From Ramlibacter rhizophilus (GTDB taxonomy: Bacteria; Pseudomonadota; Gammaproteobacteria; Burkholderiales; Burkholderiaceae_C), in the NCBI RefSeq assembly GCF_004681965.1, contig NZ_SMLL01000008.1, positions 62,001 through 126,000 on the forward strand: 64,000 bases of DNA. Direction: 5' to 3'. The translations under genes were made by a program, and so were the position numbers. The notes under the pieces are model-generated. The model was given only the letters and a program-made list of their open reading frames with translations. It had not been told where the DNA came from and ran no database searches. Shown in pieces: positions 9,127 through 18,545 of this stretch (its first letter is position 1; each line of letters starts with the position of its first letter).

Positions 9127-10851
9127 ATGAATTTCGAAGAACTCAAACTGGCTCCGGCCATCCTGAAGGCTGTTCGTGAGGAGGGTTACGAGACCCCCAC
9201 CCCGATCCAGGCCCAGGCCATTCCCGCCGTGCTCGAGGGGCACGACCTGCTCGCCGGCGCACAGACCGGCACCGGCAAGACCGCCGCGTTCACCCTCCCC
9301 CTGCTTCACAAGCTCTCCAAGGGCCAGGGCAAGACCAACAAGTTCGGCAAGGATGGCATCGCCGCCCTGATCCTCACGCCCACGCGGGAGCTGGCCGCCC
9401 AGGTGGAGGAGTCCATCCGCACCTACGGCAAGCACCTGCCGCTCACTTCCACCGTCGTCTTCGGTGGCGTGGGCATGAACCCCCAGATCGACCGCATCAA
9501 GCGCGGCGTCGACATCCTGGTGGCCACGCCTGGCCGCCTGCTGGATCTGGCGCAGCAGGGCCACATCGACCTGTCCACGGTCGAGATCCTGGTGCTCGAC
9601 GAAGCCGACCGCATGCTCGACATGGGCTTCATCCACGACGTCAAGAAGGTGCTGGCGCTGGTGCCGCGCGACAAGCAGAGCCTGCTGTTCTCGGCCACCT
9701 TCAGCGACGAGATCCGCGAGCTGGCCAACGGCCTGCTGAAGAACCCCCAGAGCATCCAGGTCACGCCGCGCAACACCACGGTGCAGCGCATCACGCAGGT
9801 GGTCCACCCGGTGGGCCGCGGCAAGAAGAAGCAGCTGCTCGCGCACATCATCCAGGAGCACGACTGGAGCCAGGTGCTGGTGTTCACCCGCACCAAGTTC
9901 GGCGCCAACCACGTGGCCGAATTCCTGGGCAAGAACGGCATCACCGCCATGGCCCTGCACGGCAACAAGAGCCAGGGTGCGCGCACCCAGGCGCTGGCCG
10001 GCTTCAAGACCGGCGAGATCCGCGCCCTGGTGGCCACCGACATCGCCGCCCGCGGCATCGACATCGACGACCTGCCGCACGTGGTGAACTACGAGATCCC
10101 CAACGTGCCGGAGGACTACGTCCACCGCATCGGCCGCACCGGCCGCGCGGGCAAGGAAGGCCAGGCGGTGAGCCTGGTGTGCCTGGACGAGGAAGGCTTC
10201 ATGCAGGAGATCGAGCGCTTCACCAAGCAGCAGATCCCCGCCCAGGTGGTCGAGGGCTTCGGCCCCGAGCCGGGCGAGCGCGCCGAACCCATCGCCATGG
10301 GCCGCCAGACCATCTGGGGTGGTGCGGGCAAGCCGCCCAGCCGCGAAGTCATGGCTGCCGCCGCCAAGGCCGCGCGCCAGGAGATGATGGAGCGCATCCG
10401 CGAGAACAAGGCCGGCAGCGGCAGCGGCAACGGTAACGGCCGTGGCGGCAAGGGCCGTGGCAACGGCGAGGCCGAGCGCAGCCAGCCGCGCACGCAGGCC
10501 GCACCGTCCCCGCGTCCGGTGCCCAATGGCAACGCCCGCCAGGGCGGCAACGGCAATGGCGCCGGACGCCCGGCGCATGGCCGCGGCGGCAGTGGCGGCG
10601 GCCACCGCGGCCAGCACCACCATCACCTGGACAGCGAGGCACAACCGCGCCTGGGGGCCCACAACCCGGCCAGCCCCTTCGTGCAGCGCGACCCCAATCC
10701 CGTGCGCCACGGCGACGGCCAGCCCGACCCGCTGCGCACCAGCGTGGACAGCATGGGCGGCCGCGGCCGGCGCGGCGGCGGTGGTGGTGGCGGTGGCGGT
10801 GGCGGCCGATCGGGCCGCTCCGGCGGCTTCGGCCGCGGCTTCGGTCGCTGA
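9127..10851 (+). CDS. rhlE: DEAD-box ATP-dependent RNA helicase, RhlE type
   Basis: RNA helicase of 574 residues involved in RNA remodelling such as ribosome assembly or RNA decay. The DEAD-box motifs appear in order: Q motif TPIQAQAIP, motif I AQTGTGKT, Ia PTRELAAQ, motif [15 protein letters not shown], motif III SAT, and motif [12 protein letters not shown]. The core is followed by a long basic, Gly/Asn/Arg-rich tail that includes a run of 11 glycines and a GGFGRGFGR end, as in burkholderial RhlE proteins; such tails bind RNA. The open frame extends far upstream, but the family start [16 protein letters not shown] is at ATG 9127. It is followed directly by an intrinsic terminator and so appears monocistronic. 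Confidence 0.95.
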   Translation: MNFEELKLAPAILKAVREEGYETPTPIQAQAIPAVLEGHDLLAGAQTGTGKTAAFTLPLLHKLSKGQGKTNKFGKDGIAALILTPTRELAAQVEESIRTYGKHLPLTSTVVFGGVGMNPQIDRIKRGVDILVATPGRLLDLAQQGHIDLSTVEILVLDEADRMLDMGFIHDVKKVLALVPRDKQSLLFSATFSDEIRELANGLLKNPQSIQVTPRNTTVQRITQVVHPVGRGKKKQLLAHIIQEHDWSQVLVFTRTKFGANHVAEFLGKNGITAMALHGNKSQGARTQALAGFKTGEIRALVATDIAARGIDIDDLPHVVNYEIPNVPEDYVHRIGRTGRAGKEGQAVSLVCLDEEGFMQEIERFTKQQIPAQVVEGFGPEPGERAEPIAMGRQTIWGGAGKPPSREVMAAAAKAARQEMMERIRENKAGSGSGNGNGRGGKGRGNGEAERSQPRTQAAPSPRPVPNGNARQGGNGNGAGRPAHGRGGSGGGHRGQHHHHLDSEAQPRLGAHNPASPFVQRDPNPVRHGDGQPDPLRTSVDSMGGRGRRGGGGGGGGGGGRSGRSGGFGRGFGR

Positions 10852-10873
10852 CCCGGACGGGCCCCGAGGTCCC

Positions 10874-10906
10874 AAGCCGCTGCGGTTCGCCGCAGCGGCT
10901 TTTTTT
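10874..10906 (+). terminator. Intrinsic terminator after rhlE
   Basis: A perfect 10-bp stem, AGCCGCTGCG paired with CGCAGCGGCT around a six-base loop, is followed by a run of seven T. It lies 23 bases past the rhlE stop. Confidence 0.95.
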
Positions 10907-11020
10907 CGTTCGTACCTGGCCGCAGGCTCTTGCGGAGACTGGACGTGGCATTCACAAAGCGGTCAATGGGTCGCGGCCTTCGCATTGGCGGCGACCCCGC
11001 GGGCTGACTACCATCACGCC

Positions 11021-11809
11021 ATGACATCTCCCGCCTCCCCCTCCCCCGTCAACTTCGGCCATGCGGGCCGCGTGTGCCTGGTCACAGGCGCGGCCCAGGG
11101 CATTGGCGAGGCGTGCGCGCGGCGCTTCGCCGCCGAGGGCGCGCAGCTCGTGCTGGCCGACATCGACGAGGCACGAGGCCCCGTGCTCGCCGGGGAGCTC
11201 GGCGCCCGCTTCGTGCGCTGCGACGTGGGCGACAAGGCGCAGGTCGATGCCTGCGTGTCCGAGGCCATCGCCGCCTACGGGCGCATCGACGTGCTGGTCA
11301 ACAACGCGGGCATCTTCAAGGCGGCCGACTTCCTGGAGGTGACCGAGGAGGACTTCGACGCGGTGCTGCGCGTGAACCTCAAGGGCGCCTTCCTCATGGG
11401 CCAGGCGGTGGCGCGCGAGATGGTGCGCGCCGGCCGGGGCAGCATCGTGAACATGAGCTCGGTCAACGGCACCCTGGCCATCCCCACCATCGCCAGCTAC
11501 AACGTGAGCAAGGGCGGCATCAACCAGCTCACGCGGGTGATGGCGCTGGCACTGGCCGACCAGGGCGTGCGGGTGAACGCGGTGGCCCCCGGCACCATCG
11601 CCACCGAGCTGGCGGCCAAGGCCGTCCTCACCAGCGAGGAGGCCCGTGCGCGCATCATGAGCCGCACGCCCATGAAGCGCCTGGGCACGCCGGCCGAGGT
11701 GGCCGACGCGGTGGCCTGGCTCGCCAGCGACGCCGCCAGCTACGTCACCGGGGAGATCGTCGTGGTCGACGGCGGCCGCATGACGCTGAACTACACGGTG
11801 GCGGCCTGA
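11021..11809 (+). CDS. SDR family NAD(P)-dependent oxidoreductase
   Basis: Classical short-chain dehydrogenase of 262 residues acting on an unknown alcohol or keto substrate. The cofactor motif VTGAAQGIGEA (TGxxxGxG) is near residue 22, followed by LVLADID, NNAG, the catalytic Ser in NMSSVNG, and YNVSK for the Tyr/Lys pair. The C-terminus ends with VTGEIVVVDGG, as in FabG-like SDRs. An acidic residue after the second strand suggests NAD preference. The start at ATG 11021 gives the expected length. Its stop overlaps the start of the next gene (TGATG), so it is coupled to the DadA-like oxidoreductase, suggesting both act on one catabolic route. Confidence 0.9.
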   Translation: MTSPASPSPVNFGHAGRVCLVTGAAQGIGEACARRFAAEGAQLVLADIDEARGPVLAGELGARFVRCDVGDKAQVDACVSEAIAAYGRIDVLVNNAGIFKAADFLEVTEEDFDAVLRVNLKGAFLMGQAVAREMVRAGRGSIVNMSSVNGTLAIPTIASYNVSKGGINQLTRVMALALADQGVRVNAVAPGTIATELAAKAVLTSEEARARIMSRTPMKRLGTPAEVADAVAWLASDAASYVTGEIVVVDGGRMTLNYTVAA

Positions 11810-13044
11810 TGCACGTCCTCGTCCTCGGCACCGGCATCGTCGGCACCTGCGCGGGCGCCTGGCTGCAGCGCGATGGCCACCAAGTCACCTTCGTCTCGCC
11901 CGTCCCCCCTGGCGAAGCCTGTTCCTTCGGCAACGCCGGCTCGCTCTCGCCCAGCGCCTGCCTGCCCGTGGGCATGCCCGGCATGTGGAAGCAGGTGCCG
12001 GGCTGGCTGCGCGATCCCGACGGGCCGCTGCGCATCCGACCCGGCTACCTGGCCCAGGTGACGCCCTGGCTGCTGCGCTTCGTGCGCGCCTCGCGAAAGC
12101 CGGAGGTCGAGCGCATCAGCGCGGCGCTGCGCGGCCTGCTCGCCCCCATCTTCGAGAGCTACGAGCCGCTGCTGCAGCACGCCGGTGCGCAGGCGCTGGT
12201 GCGGCGCACCGGCTGCCTTTATGTGTACAGCTCGGACGCCGCCGCCGCGCGCTGGCGGTGGGGCATGGAGCTGCGGCGCAACCTGGGCGTGGACCTGCGC
12301 GATGTGGGCGCCGAGCAGCTCGCGCAGCTCGAACCCGACCTGCGGGGGCGCTTCCGCTTCGGCATCCTGGCGCCCGAGAACGGCTCCACGGTGGACCCCG
12401 AGGCGCTGGTCAAGGCCTTGCACCGCCAGTGCATGGCTGATGGCGCCGCCATGGTCAGCGGCGCGGCCGAATCCTTCGAGGCGGCCGGCGGAAAGGTGCG
12501 CGCGGTGCGCCTGGCCGACGGGCAGGTCCTGCCCTGCGACGGCGTGGTCGTGGCCACCGGCGCCTGGTCCCGGCCGCTCGCCGCCGCCCTGGACCTGAAG
12601 GTGCCGCTGGAGACGCAGCGCGGCTACCACGTGACCGTCCACAGCAACAACCTGGGCCTGCGCCACACGGTCATGGCCCCCGAATACAACCTCATGGTCA
12701 ATCCCATGGCCATGGGGCTGCGCCTGGCCGGCAGCGTGGAGTTCGCGGGCCTGCAGCCGCCGCCCGACTGGCGCCGCGCCGACGTGCTGCTGGCCAAGGG
12801 CCGCGAGATGTTCCCCCAGCTGGACGCCTCGCGCACCAGCCGCTGGATGGGACACCGGCCCTGCCTGCCCGACAGCCTGCCGGTGATCGGCCGCGCGCCG
12901 CGCATGGAAAACGCCTGGCTGGCCTTCGGCCACGGGCACGTGGGCATGTGCGGCGGCGCGACGACCGGGCGCGAGATCGCCCACCTGGTGGCCGGCCGGC
13001 CGCCGCAGGTGGACCTGGCGCCCTTCCGGCCCGACCGGTTCTGA
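11809..13044 (+). CDS. FAD-dependent D-amino-acid dehydrogenase-like oxidoreductase (DadA family)
   Basis: DAO-family flavoenzyme of 411 residues, expected to oxidise an amine or D-amino acid and pass electrons to the respiratory chain. The FAD Rossmann motif is at the very N-terminus (VLGTGIVGTCAGAWLQ), followed by GEACSFGNAGSLSPSA, which is typical of DadA-like proteins. The C-terminal FAD-binding part contains RPCLPDSLPVIGRAP and GHGHVGMCGGATTG. The ATG overlaps the SDR stop. The cluster context (SDR, hydantoinase remnant and Bug solute-binding protein) points to catabolism of an amino-acid-like or cyclic-amide compound. The substrate cannot be told from sequence. Confidence is high for the family and low for the substrate. 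Confidence 0.88.
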   Translation: MHVLVLGTGIVGTCAGAWLQRDGHQVTFVSPVPPGEACSFGNAGSLSPSACLPVGMPGMWKQVPGWLRDPDGPLRIRPGYLAQVTPWLLRFVRASRKPEVERISAALRGLLAPIFESYEPLLQHAGAQALVRRTGCLYVYSSDAAAARWRWGMELRRNLGVDLRDVGAEQLAQLEPDLRGRFRFGILAPENGSTVDPEALVKALHRQCMADGAAMVSGAAESFEAAGGKVRAVRLADGQVLPCDGVVVATGAWSRPLAAALDLKVPLETQRGYHVTVHSNNLGLRHTVMAPEYNLMVNPMAMGLRLAGSVEFAGLQPPPDWRRADVLLAKGREMFPQLDASRTSRWMGHRPCLPDSLPVIGRAPRMENAWLAFGHGHVGMCGGATTGREIAHLVAGRPPQVDLAPFRPDRF

Positions 13045-13047
13045 CCC

Positions 13048-13401
13048 ATGGCCCGCATCGCGCAGGCGCCGATCCGCGTCGAATCCGTCCGGCTGCGGCG
13101 CGGCTCCGGCGGCGAGGGCCTGCACCGGGGCGGCGACGGCGTGGTGCGCATCTACCGCCTGCTGGACGGCGAGGGCCTGGTCTCCTACCGGGGCGAGCGC
13201 CACCGCACGCCGGCCCAGGGCGCCGCGGGCGGTGAGCCGGGCGCCTGCGGCCGTGCCTGCCTCGAGCGGGCCGACGGCTCCGTCGAGGAACTGCCGGCCA
13301 AGGCGCGCGCGCGCTGGGCGGCGGGGGACCGCCTGGTCATCGAGACCGCGGGTGGTGGCGGTTGGGGAAAGCCCCGGCCGCGCGGCGCGCGACTTGCTTG
13401 A
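13048..13401 (+). pseudogene. C-terminal remnant of a hydantoinase B / oxoprolinase subunit
   Basis: This 117-codon reading frame begins 3 bases after the DadA-like gene. It matches only the last fifth of HyuB-type proteins, which are usually over 500 residues. Visible landmarks are PIRVESVRLRRGSGGEGLHR, GGDGVVRIYRLL, the GGEPGACG turn, LPAKARARWAAGDRL and the terminal ETAGGGGWG, all characteristic of the family's C-terminal glycine-rich region. There is no trace of the remaining four fifths in front of it, because the preceding sequence is the intact oxidoreductase. It is therefore read as a deletion relic that happens to keep an open frame with an ATG. Expression as a small protein cannot be excluded. 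Confidence 0.75.
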
Positions 13402-13447
13402 GACTGGTGCGTCTCGATCCGTCCCGCTGTTTTTTGCAGGAGAACCC

Positions 13448-14425
13448 ATGCCCTTTCCGATCCGCCGCCGTCGCCTCGTCCTTGCCGCCGCTGCCGCCTT
13501 GCTCGGTTCGCAGCCCGCGCTGGCGCAGGACAACAAGCCGCTGCGCCTCGTGGTGCCCTTCCCGCCCGGCGGCAGCACCGACCTGCTGGCCCGGCGCCTG
13601 GGCGAGAAGCTCTCGGCCTCGCTGAACCGGCCGGTCGTGGTGGAGAACAAGCCGGGTGCCGGCGGCACCGTGGGCGCCGACATGGTCGCCAAGTCCGCCC
13701 CCGACGGCTCGACGCTGCTGGTGGGCGTGACCGGCAGCAATGCCATCGCCGGCAGCCTCTATCCCAAGCTGCCCTACGACCCCGGCAAGGACTTCGTCCC
13801 GGTCAGCATGGCCGTGGCCTCGCCGCTGGTGCTGGCCGTGAACGCCAGCAGCCCCATCCGCAATGTCAAGGACTACATCGACGCGGCCAAGCGCGGCGGG
13901 GTGGACTACGGCACGCCCGGCAACGGCACCTCCATGCACCTGACCGCCGAGATGTTCGGCCTGGCTACCGGCAGCAAGCTGGTGCACGTGCCCTACAAGG
14001 GCAGCGGCCCGGCCGTGAACGACCTGCTGGGCGGTTCGCTGCAGTCCATGTTCGGTGACTTCCTGGTCCTGCTGCCGCACATCAAGGCCGGCAAGCTGCG
14101 GCCGCTGGCGGTCACCTCCTCCGAGCGCCACCCCATGCTGCCGGAGGTCCCCACGCTCGCCGAAAGCGGCCTGCCGGGCCTGGACAAGTTCCAGGCCACC
14201 TCCTGGCAGGGCATCTTCGCGCCGGCCGGCACGCCACCGGACGTCGTGTCGCGCCTGAACGCGGCGGTGGTCAAGGCCCTGGAGAGTCCGGACATGAAGG
14301 ACTTCTTCGGCGGCCAGGGCTTCATCGTGGCCGGCACCACGCCGGCCCAGGCGCGCGCCTTCATCGACGCCGAGATCCCCAAGTGGGAACGGGTGGTCAA
14401 GGGTGCCAAGGTGCAGGTGGATTAG
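13448..14425 (+). CDS. Bug family tripartite tricarboxylate transporter substrate-binding protein
   Basis: Periplasmic solute-binding protein of 325 residues from the Bug/TctC family, which is greatly expanded in Burkholderiales. A signal peptide with twin arginines and an AQA-type cleavage site occupies residues 1-26. The mature part starts with the typical LRLVVPFPPGGSTDLLARRL and continues with VVVENKPGAGGTVGADMVA and LPYDPGKDFVPVSM. The start at ATG 13448 follows GCAGGAGAA at good distance. No TctA or TctB membrane component is nearby, which is common for this family. Placement after the oxidoreductases suggests it captures the compound they break down, an inference from context. Confidence 0.92.
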   Translation: MPFPIRRRRLVLAAAAALLGSQPALAQDNKPLRLVVPFPPGGSTDLLARRLGEKLSASLNRPVVVENKPGAGGTVGADMVAKSAPDGSTLLVGVTGSNAIAGSLYPKLPYDPGKDFVPVSMAVASPLVLAVNASSPIRNVKDYIDAAKRGGVDYGTPGNGTSMHLTAEMFGLATGSKLVHVPYKGSGPAVNDLLGGSLQSMFGDFLVLLPHIKAGKLRPLAVTSSERHPMLPEVPTLAESGLPGLDKFQATSWQGIFAPAGTPPDVVSRLNAAVVKALESPDMKDFFGGQGFIVAGTTPAQARAFIDAEIPKWERVVKGAKVQVD

Positions 14426-14634
14426 CTCTTCCGCATCGAAACGTAACTTCCAACGGAAGAGGTGACGCGGCGCCGGGCAGCCGCGGGCCGCGCAGCCCGC
14501 GCACGGCAGTGGCTGAGCCTTCCGCTGTGTCGCAAGTCACAAGAACCTACTTACCTTTTGTGGGCCGGAGACCACGCCGTGTCAGCCCTGTCCTACTAGG
14601 ATCGGCCTCCTTGTCCTCATCCGCGCCCGTGTTC

Positions 14635-15498
14635 ATGCCCCGATTCGGCAGTTCCTCCTCCCTCACGGCTCCGTCCGCGTTCTCGCCCGGGCTGGAGAAC
14701 GCGGCCGCGACGGTACTGGCGCGGCTGCGGGCCTGCCGCTGGAACATGGCCGACGGCTGCACCGGCATCACGCGGGAGCTGCCGGCGCGCGAAGGCGAGG
14801 TGCTGCGCTCGGTGCCCAACTCCGGCGCGGGGCCGCGGCGCGAGATGGAAATGCTCAACTGGGTCGGGGTGGCCGAAGGGGGCGCCCGCGGGGCGGCGCT
14901 GGCGCCGGTGATGCGGCGCGTCAACGGCCATTGGTGCTCGGACCATCGTGCGAGCAACACTTGGGGTTTCTGGTGCAAGCGCCCGCCCGCCATGGACGAG
15001 GGGCAGCCGCTCGCGCGCAACCGCATGCCCTACAACGTGTCGGACCCGCACTTCGTGGTCATGGCGCTGAGCGTGCCCGGCAGCGGGCACGGCGGCGTGG
15101 CCTTCCAGGCGTCCAAGGCGGAGGAGGACCACGCGGCCGAGCTCGCGCTGTCGAACAACCGCCCGCAGGCCCGCTGGACCGACGCAGACGGCCAGCGCAT
15201 CGTGCTCACGGCTCCCGACACCCTGGCGCCGCACCAGCCGGCCGTCATCACCATCTGCTCGCGCCCCGGGGCGCAGTCCCTGCGGGTGAACGGCCGCATC
15301 GTCGCCGAAGGGGAAGGCACGCTCGGCCGCGGCACCTTCTCCCAGATGCTGATCGGCTGGGGCTTTCGCAGCTTCTTCCCCAACGAGGGTTTCGGCGGCT
15401 ATGTGTACGGCGCCATCACCGGCCGTGGTGTCCCCGAGCCGCAGGAGCTGGAGCTGCTGGAGCGCTACCTGGGCGAAAGCGCCGGCATCCTGCTCTGA
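14635..15498 (+). CDS. Hypothetical protein with a C-terminal concanavalin-A/LamG-like fold
   Basis: A protein of about 287 residues not recognised as a named family. No signal peptide is evident. The first half is Trp- and Cys-rich ([30 protein letters not shown]). The second half resembles a lectin/glucanase jelly roll: paired strands with SLRVNGRIV, then [14 protein letters not shown], then a helix [15 protein letters not shown], as in LamG-like domains that end with an aligned helix. The start is uncertain. ATG 14635 is given, but GTG 14629 or TTG 14611 in the same frame would add 2 or 8 residues, the TTG having AGGATCGG upstream. It stands alone on the plus strand, 47 bases before glyoxalase I. 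A carbohydrate-binding role is possible but not shown. Confidence 0.6.
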   Translation: MPRFGSSSSLTAPSAFSPGLENAAATVLARLRACRWNMADGCTGITRELPAREGEVLRSVPNSGAGPRREMEMLNWVGVAEGGARGAALAPVMRRVNGHWCSDHRASNTWGFWCKRPPAMDEGQPLARNRMPYNVSDPHFVVMALSVPGSGHGGVAFQASKAEEDHAAELALSNNRPQARWTDADGQRIVLTAPDTLAPHQPAVITICSRPGAQSLRVNGRIVAEGEGTLGRGTFSQMLIGWGFRSFFPNEGFGGYVYGAITGRGVPEPQELELLERYLGESAGILL

Positions 15499-15545
15499 AG
15501 GCGCCTGGCCCCTCGGCTTGGGAGCCGCGCCGCAATAATGCGGCG

Positions 15546-15929
15546 ATGCGACTCCTCCACACCATGCTGCGCGTCGGCGACCTGCAGCGCTCCATCGACT
15601 TCTACACCCGCGTGCTCGGAATGACGCTGCTGCGCACCACCGAGCGGCCCGAGCAGAAATATTCGCTGGCCTTCGTGGGCTACGGCAGCAATCCCGAGCA
15701 TGCCGAGATCGAACTCACCTACAACCACGGCGTGGACCACTACGAGATGGGCACCGCCTACGGCCACATCGCGCTGGGCGTGCCGGACGCTTACGCCGCC
15801 TGCGAGAAGATCCGCGCAGCCGGCGGCCGCATCACGCGCGAGCCGGGACCCGTGCAGGGCGGCAGCACGGTGATCGCCTTCGTGACGGACCCGGACGGCT
15901 ACAAGATCGAGTTGATCCAGCGGGCCTGA
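15546..15929 (+). CDS. gloA: Lactoylglutathione lyase (glyoxalase I)
   Basis: Cytosolic metalloenzyme of 127 residues that converts the methylglyoxal-glutathione hemithioacetal to S-lactoylglutathione. The four expected metal ligands are visible: His5 in RLLHTMLRV, Glu in [10 protein letters not shown], His in YGHIALGV, and Glu in GYKIELIQ near the C-terminus. Family hallmarks [15 protein letters not shown] and [10 protein letters not shown] are present, and the length fits the short Ni-type GloA enzymes. The ATG at 15546 begins exactly at the family N-terminus although the frame is open further upstream. It is convergent with the TauE/SafE gene, whose end is 36 bases away. Confidence 0.95.
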   Translation: MRLLHTMLRVGDLQRSIDFYTRVLGMTLLRTTERPEQKYSLAFVGYGSNPEHAEIELTYNHGVDHYEMGTAYGHIALGVPDAYAACEKIRAAGGRITREPGPVQGGSTVIAFVTDPDGYKIELIQRA

Positions 15930-15965
15930 ACACGAGGCGCGGCGGGGCCGCGCCGCCGGCGGCAC

Positions 15966-16640
15966 TCAGGCGCACCACAGCGCGATCTTCTCGGCCAGGT
16001 CCATCCACAGCGCGAACACGGCCGTCGCCGCGAGAAGCCCTCCGGCCAGGCGTGTTCCCCAGTCCTGCCGGACGCGGTTGCCCAGGGTCCGCACGCGTGC
16101 AAGCAGCACCGGACCGGCCACGAGGCCGAGGGCGCTTCCCAGCGCGAACAGCGCCATCGCGAGCGCGCCCTGCACGGGACTGCCCGTGAGCGAGGCCACC
16201 AGCAACGCCGACCACAGCAGGCCACAGGGCATGAAGGTCCACAACGCACCGGCGGCGAACACGCCGCCGGTGCGCTGCACCAGCGGCCGCACGCGCCCCC
16301 AGGCCGCCAGGCCGGCCTGCTGCGCCCAGGCGGGCTGTCGCGCCAGTACCAGCAGCGTCAAGCCCCATGCGAGCACGCCCAGGTGGAAGACGGTCCAGGC
16401 CGGACGCAGCGCCGCGGACTGCGTGCTGGCCCAGGCGAAGGCCTGCACCGTGCCTGCGGCGACGCCTCCGGCCAGCGCATAGCCGGCCAGGCGCCCGGCC
16501 TGGAAGGTCCAGAGCCGGGACGAGGCCAGGCGCCCTCCCGCGCCCGTGACGCCCGCGCAGGCCGCACCGCACATGGCCGCGCAGTGCGGCCCGCCGGCCA
16601 GCCCCATCAGCAAGGCCGTGAGCGCGAGGGATGTGGACAT
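15966..16640 (-). CDS. Sulfite exporter TauE/SafE-type membrane protein
   Basis: Polytopic inner-membrane protein of 224 residues with about six hydrophobic segments, related to the TauE/SafE and DsbD transmembrane families. The N-terminus carries the motif GGPHCAAMCGAAC, a Cys-x3-Cys pair typical of the subgroup found next to hemN or cytochrome-oxidase assembly genes. A second conserved patch is LWTFMPCGLLWSAL. The start at ATG 16640 puts the cysteine motif within the first helix. It is the last gene of uspA-hemN-tauE, 10 bases after hemN, suggesting a role in metal or thiol handling for haem proteins made at low oxygen. That role is inference. Confidence 0.85.
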   Translation of the reverse strand: MSTSLALTALLMGLAGGPHCAAMCGAACAGVTGAGGRLASSRLWTFQAGRLAGYALAGGVAAGTVQAFAWASTQSAALRPAWTVFHLGVLAWGLTLLVLARQPAWAQQAGLAAWGRVRPLVQRTGGVFAAGALWTFMPCGLLWSALLVASLTGSPVQGALAMALFALGSALGLVAGPVLLARVRTLGNRVRQDWGTRLAGGLLAATAVFALWMDLAEKIALWCA

Positions 16641-16650
16641 CGGAGCGGTT

Positions 16651-18030
16651 TCAGATGATCCGCGAGAACTGCGCCCGCTGGCGGTCCGACTGCAGGTAGC
16701 GGTCGAACACCATGGCCACGGCCCGCACGAAGTACCAGCCCTCGGGCGTGACCTGGATGCCGTTGTCGTCCACCGCCACCAGGCCCTGCGCCTGCAGCTC
16801 GGCGAGGCGCTCCAGTTCGGCGGCGAAGTAGTTGCGGAAATCAAGCATCCAGGCGAGTTCGACGGACTCGAACAGCACCTGGCCCTGGCACATGAGCGCC
16901 ATGATCACCGCGCGGCGCGCGAGGTCGTCGCGCGTGAGCGCCAGGCCGCGCGTGACCGGCAGGTGTCCCTGGTCGATCAGGTCGCACCACTCCTCCAGCG
17001 TCTTGGCGTTCTGGCTGTAGGTGGCGCCCACGCGGCCGATGGAGGAAACCCCCAGGCCGATCAGGTCGCAGTCGGGCTGGGTGCTGTAGCCCTGGAAGTT
17101 GCGGTGCAGCCTCCCCTGCCGCTTGGCGACCGCGAGCGGGTCCTCGGGCAAGGCGAAGTGGTCCATGCCCACGTACACATAGCCCTCCCCCTCGAAGGCG
17201 GCGAGCGCCGAGGCGAGCATGCCCAGCTTGCTCGCGGCATCGGGCAGCTCCGCGGAGACGATGCGCCGCTGCGGCTTGAAGCGGTCGGGCAGATGCGCGT
17301 AGGCATAGAGCGCGATGCGGTCCGGCCGCAGCTGGCCGACCTGCGCCAGCGTGCGCGCGAACGAGTCGCGCGTCTGCCGCGGCAGGCCATAGATCAGGTC
17401 CACGTTGATCGACTCGAAGCCGATGCGCCGCGCCTCGTCCACCAGGGCAAAGACCTGCTCGGCCGGCTGCACCCGGTGCACCGCCTTCTGCACCTCGGGA
17501 TCGAAGTCCTGCACGCCGAAGCTGATGCGGTTGAAACCCAGACGCGCGGTCGCTTGCAGGCGCTGCGCGTCCACCGTGCGCGGATCGACCTCGATGGAGT
17601 ATTCGCCGCCGGCCACCAGGTTGAAGCTGCGCCGCAGCATGGCCATGAGCTGGCCGAGCTCGTCGTCGCTCAGGAAGGTGGGCGTGCCTCCGCCCAGGTG
17701 CAGCTGGCTCACGGACTGGCCGGCGCCGAGCTGGGCGACGTGCAGGTCGATCTCGCGCGCCAGGTAGTGGAGGTACTGCGCCGCACGCTCGTGGTGGCGC
17801 GTGATGATCTTGTTGCAGGCGCAGTAGTAGCAGACCGAGTCGCAGAACGGCAGGTGCACGTACAGCGACAGCGGCAGCACCGAAGCCTGGCCTTCGCAGC
17901 GTTGCCGCAGCGCCTGCGCGTAGTCGTCCGCACCGAAGGCCTCGACGAAGCGGTCGGCGGTGGGATAGGAGGTGTAGCGCGGCCCCTGGATGTCGAAGCG
18001 TTGCAGGCGCTGGGGCGTGACCAGGCTCAT
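16651..18030 (-). CDS. hemN: Oxygen-independent coproporphyrinogen III oxidase
   Basis: Radical-SAM enzyme of 459 residues that oxidatively decarboxylates coproporphyrinogen III to protoporphyrinogen IX without oxygen, in haem biosynthesis. The cluster motif CDSVCYYCACNK (Cys-x3-Cys-x2-Cys) follows YVHLPF. The family segment GPRYTSYPTADRF lies at the N-terminus, GGGTPTF and SFGVQDFDPEVQKAVHR follow, and a HemN C-terminal domain is intact. The length fits HemN, not the shorter HemW. The ATG at 18030 is 11 bases after the uspA stop. The operon is preceded by an FNR-like box, in keeping with anaerobic control of hemN in other proteobacteria. Confidence 0.96.
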   Translation of the reverse strand: MSLVTPQRLQRFDIQGPRYTSYPTADRFVEAFGADDYAQALRQRCEGQASVLPLSLYVHLPFCDSVCYYCACNKIITRHHERAAQYLHYLAREIDLHVAQLGAGQSVSQLHLGGGTPTFLSDDELGQLMAMLRRSFNLVAGGEYSIEVDPRTVDAQRLQATARLGFNRISFGVQDFDPEVQKAVHRVQPAEQVFALVDEARRIGFESINVDLIYGLPRQTRDSFARTLAQVGQLRPDRIALYAYAHLPDRFKPQRRIVSAELPDAASKLGMLASALAAFEGEGYVYVGMDHFALPEDPLAVAKRQGRLHRNFQGYSTQPDCDLIGLGVSSIGRVGATYSQNAKTLEEWCDLIDQGHLPVTRGLALTRDDLARRAVIMALMCQGQVLFESVELAWMLDFRNYFAAELERLAELQAQGLVAVDDNGIQVTPEGWYFVRAVAMVFDRYLQSDRQRAQFSRII

Positions 18031-18041
18031 GACGGCGTCCT

Positions 18042-18479
18042 TCAGCGCACCACGAGCACCGGCACCTTGGAGTTGGCGACCACCTTGCCCGCCACGCTGC
18101 CCAGGAGGGCGCGGCCGATGCCGGTACGCCCATGGGAGCCGACCACGATGAGGTCGGCCGACTCCTCGCGCGCGGCATTGAGGATGCCTTCCAGCGCGGT
18201 GACGTCCTCGATCATGCGAAGCTGCAGGTCCACCGGATCGCCCTGGCGGCACAGTTCGTCGACGTGGGTGTGGGCGCGCGCGGCGTGCTCGCGGGCGGCG
18301 GACATGTAGGCGTCGAAGCCCATGGGGTTGGCCTCGCCCACGCCCATGTAGGGATAGGGATCGACCACGTAGATGGCCGTCAGGCGCGCCTTGTGCACGC
18401 GGGCCATCGCGATGGCGGTCTGCGCGGCGTGTTCCGAGGCGGCGGAGCCGTCGGTGGCCAGGAGGATTCGCTGGAACAT
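18042..18479 (-). CDS. Universal stress protein, UspA family
   Basis: Cytosolic alpha/beta UspA-domain protein of 145 residues. It has the N-terminal ATDGS segment and the ATP-binding loop GSHGRTGIGRALLGSVAGK (G-x2-G-x9-G-S type), followed by SKVPVLVVR. ATP-binding Usp proteins of this class help cells survive energy and redox stress. The ATG at 18479 has a GCGAGG element 8 bases upstream; a further in-frame ATG at 18497 would add six residues. It is first in the operon with hemN and a TauE/SafE gene. Usp genes are frequent FNR/Anr targets, matching the box at 18546-18559. Confidence 0.92.
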   Translation of the reverse strand: MFQRILLATDGSAASEHAAQTAIAMARVHKARLTAIYVVDPYPYMGVGEANPMGFDAYMSAAREHAARAHTHVDELCRQGDPVDLQLRMIEDVTALEGILNAAREESADLIVVGSHGRTGIGRALLGSVAGKVVANSKVPVLVVR

Positions 18480-18545
18480 GGATAACCTCGCTTTCAAGCA
18501 GGCTGTGGAATGGGTCCATGGTGCCGCGAGCCGCCCCTTGCCGGC

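Noticed and set aside
10783..10812. GGT/GGC triplet run that looks like a simple tandem repeat
   Set aside because: It is in frame and codes for the poly-Gly tail of the RhlE helicase.
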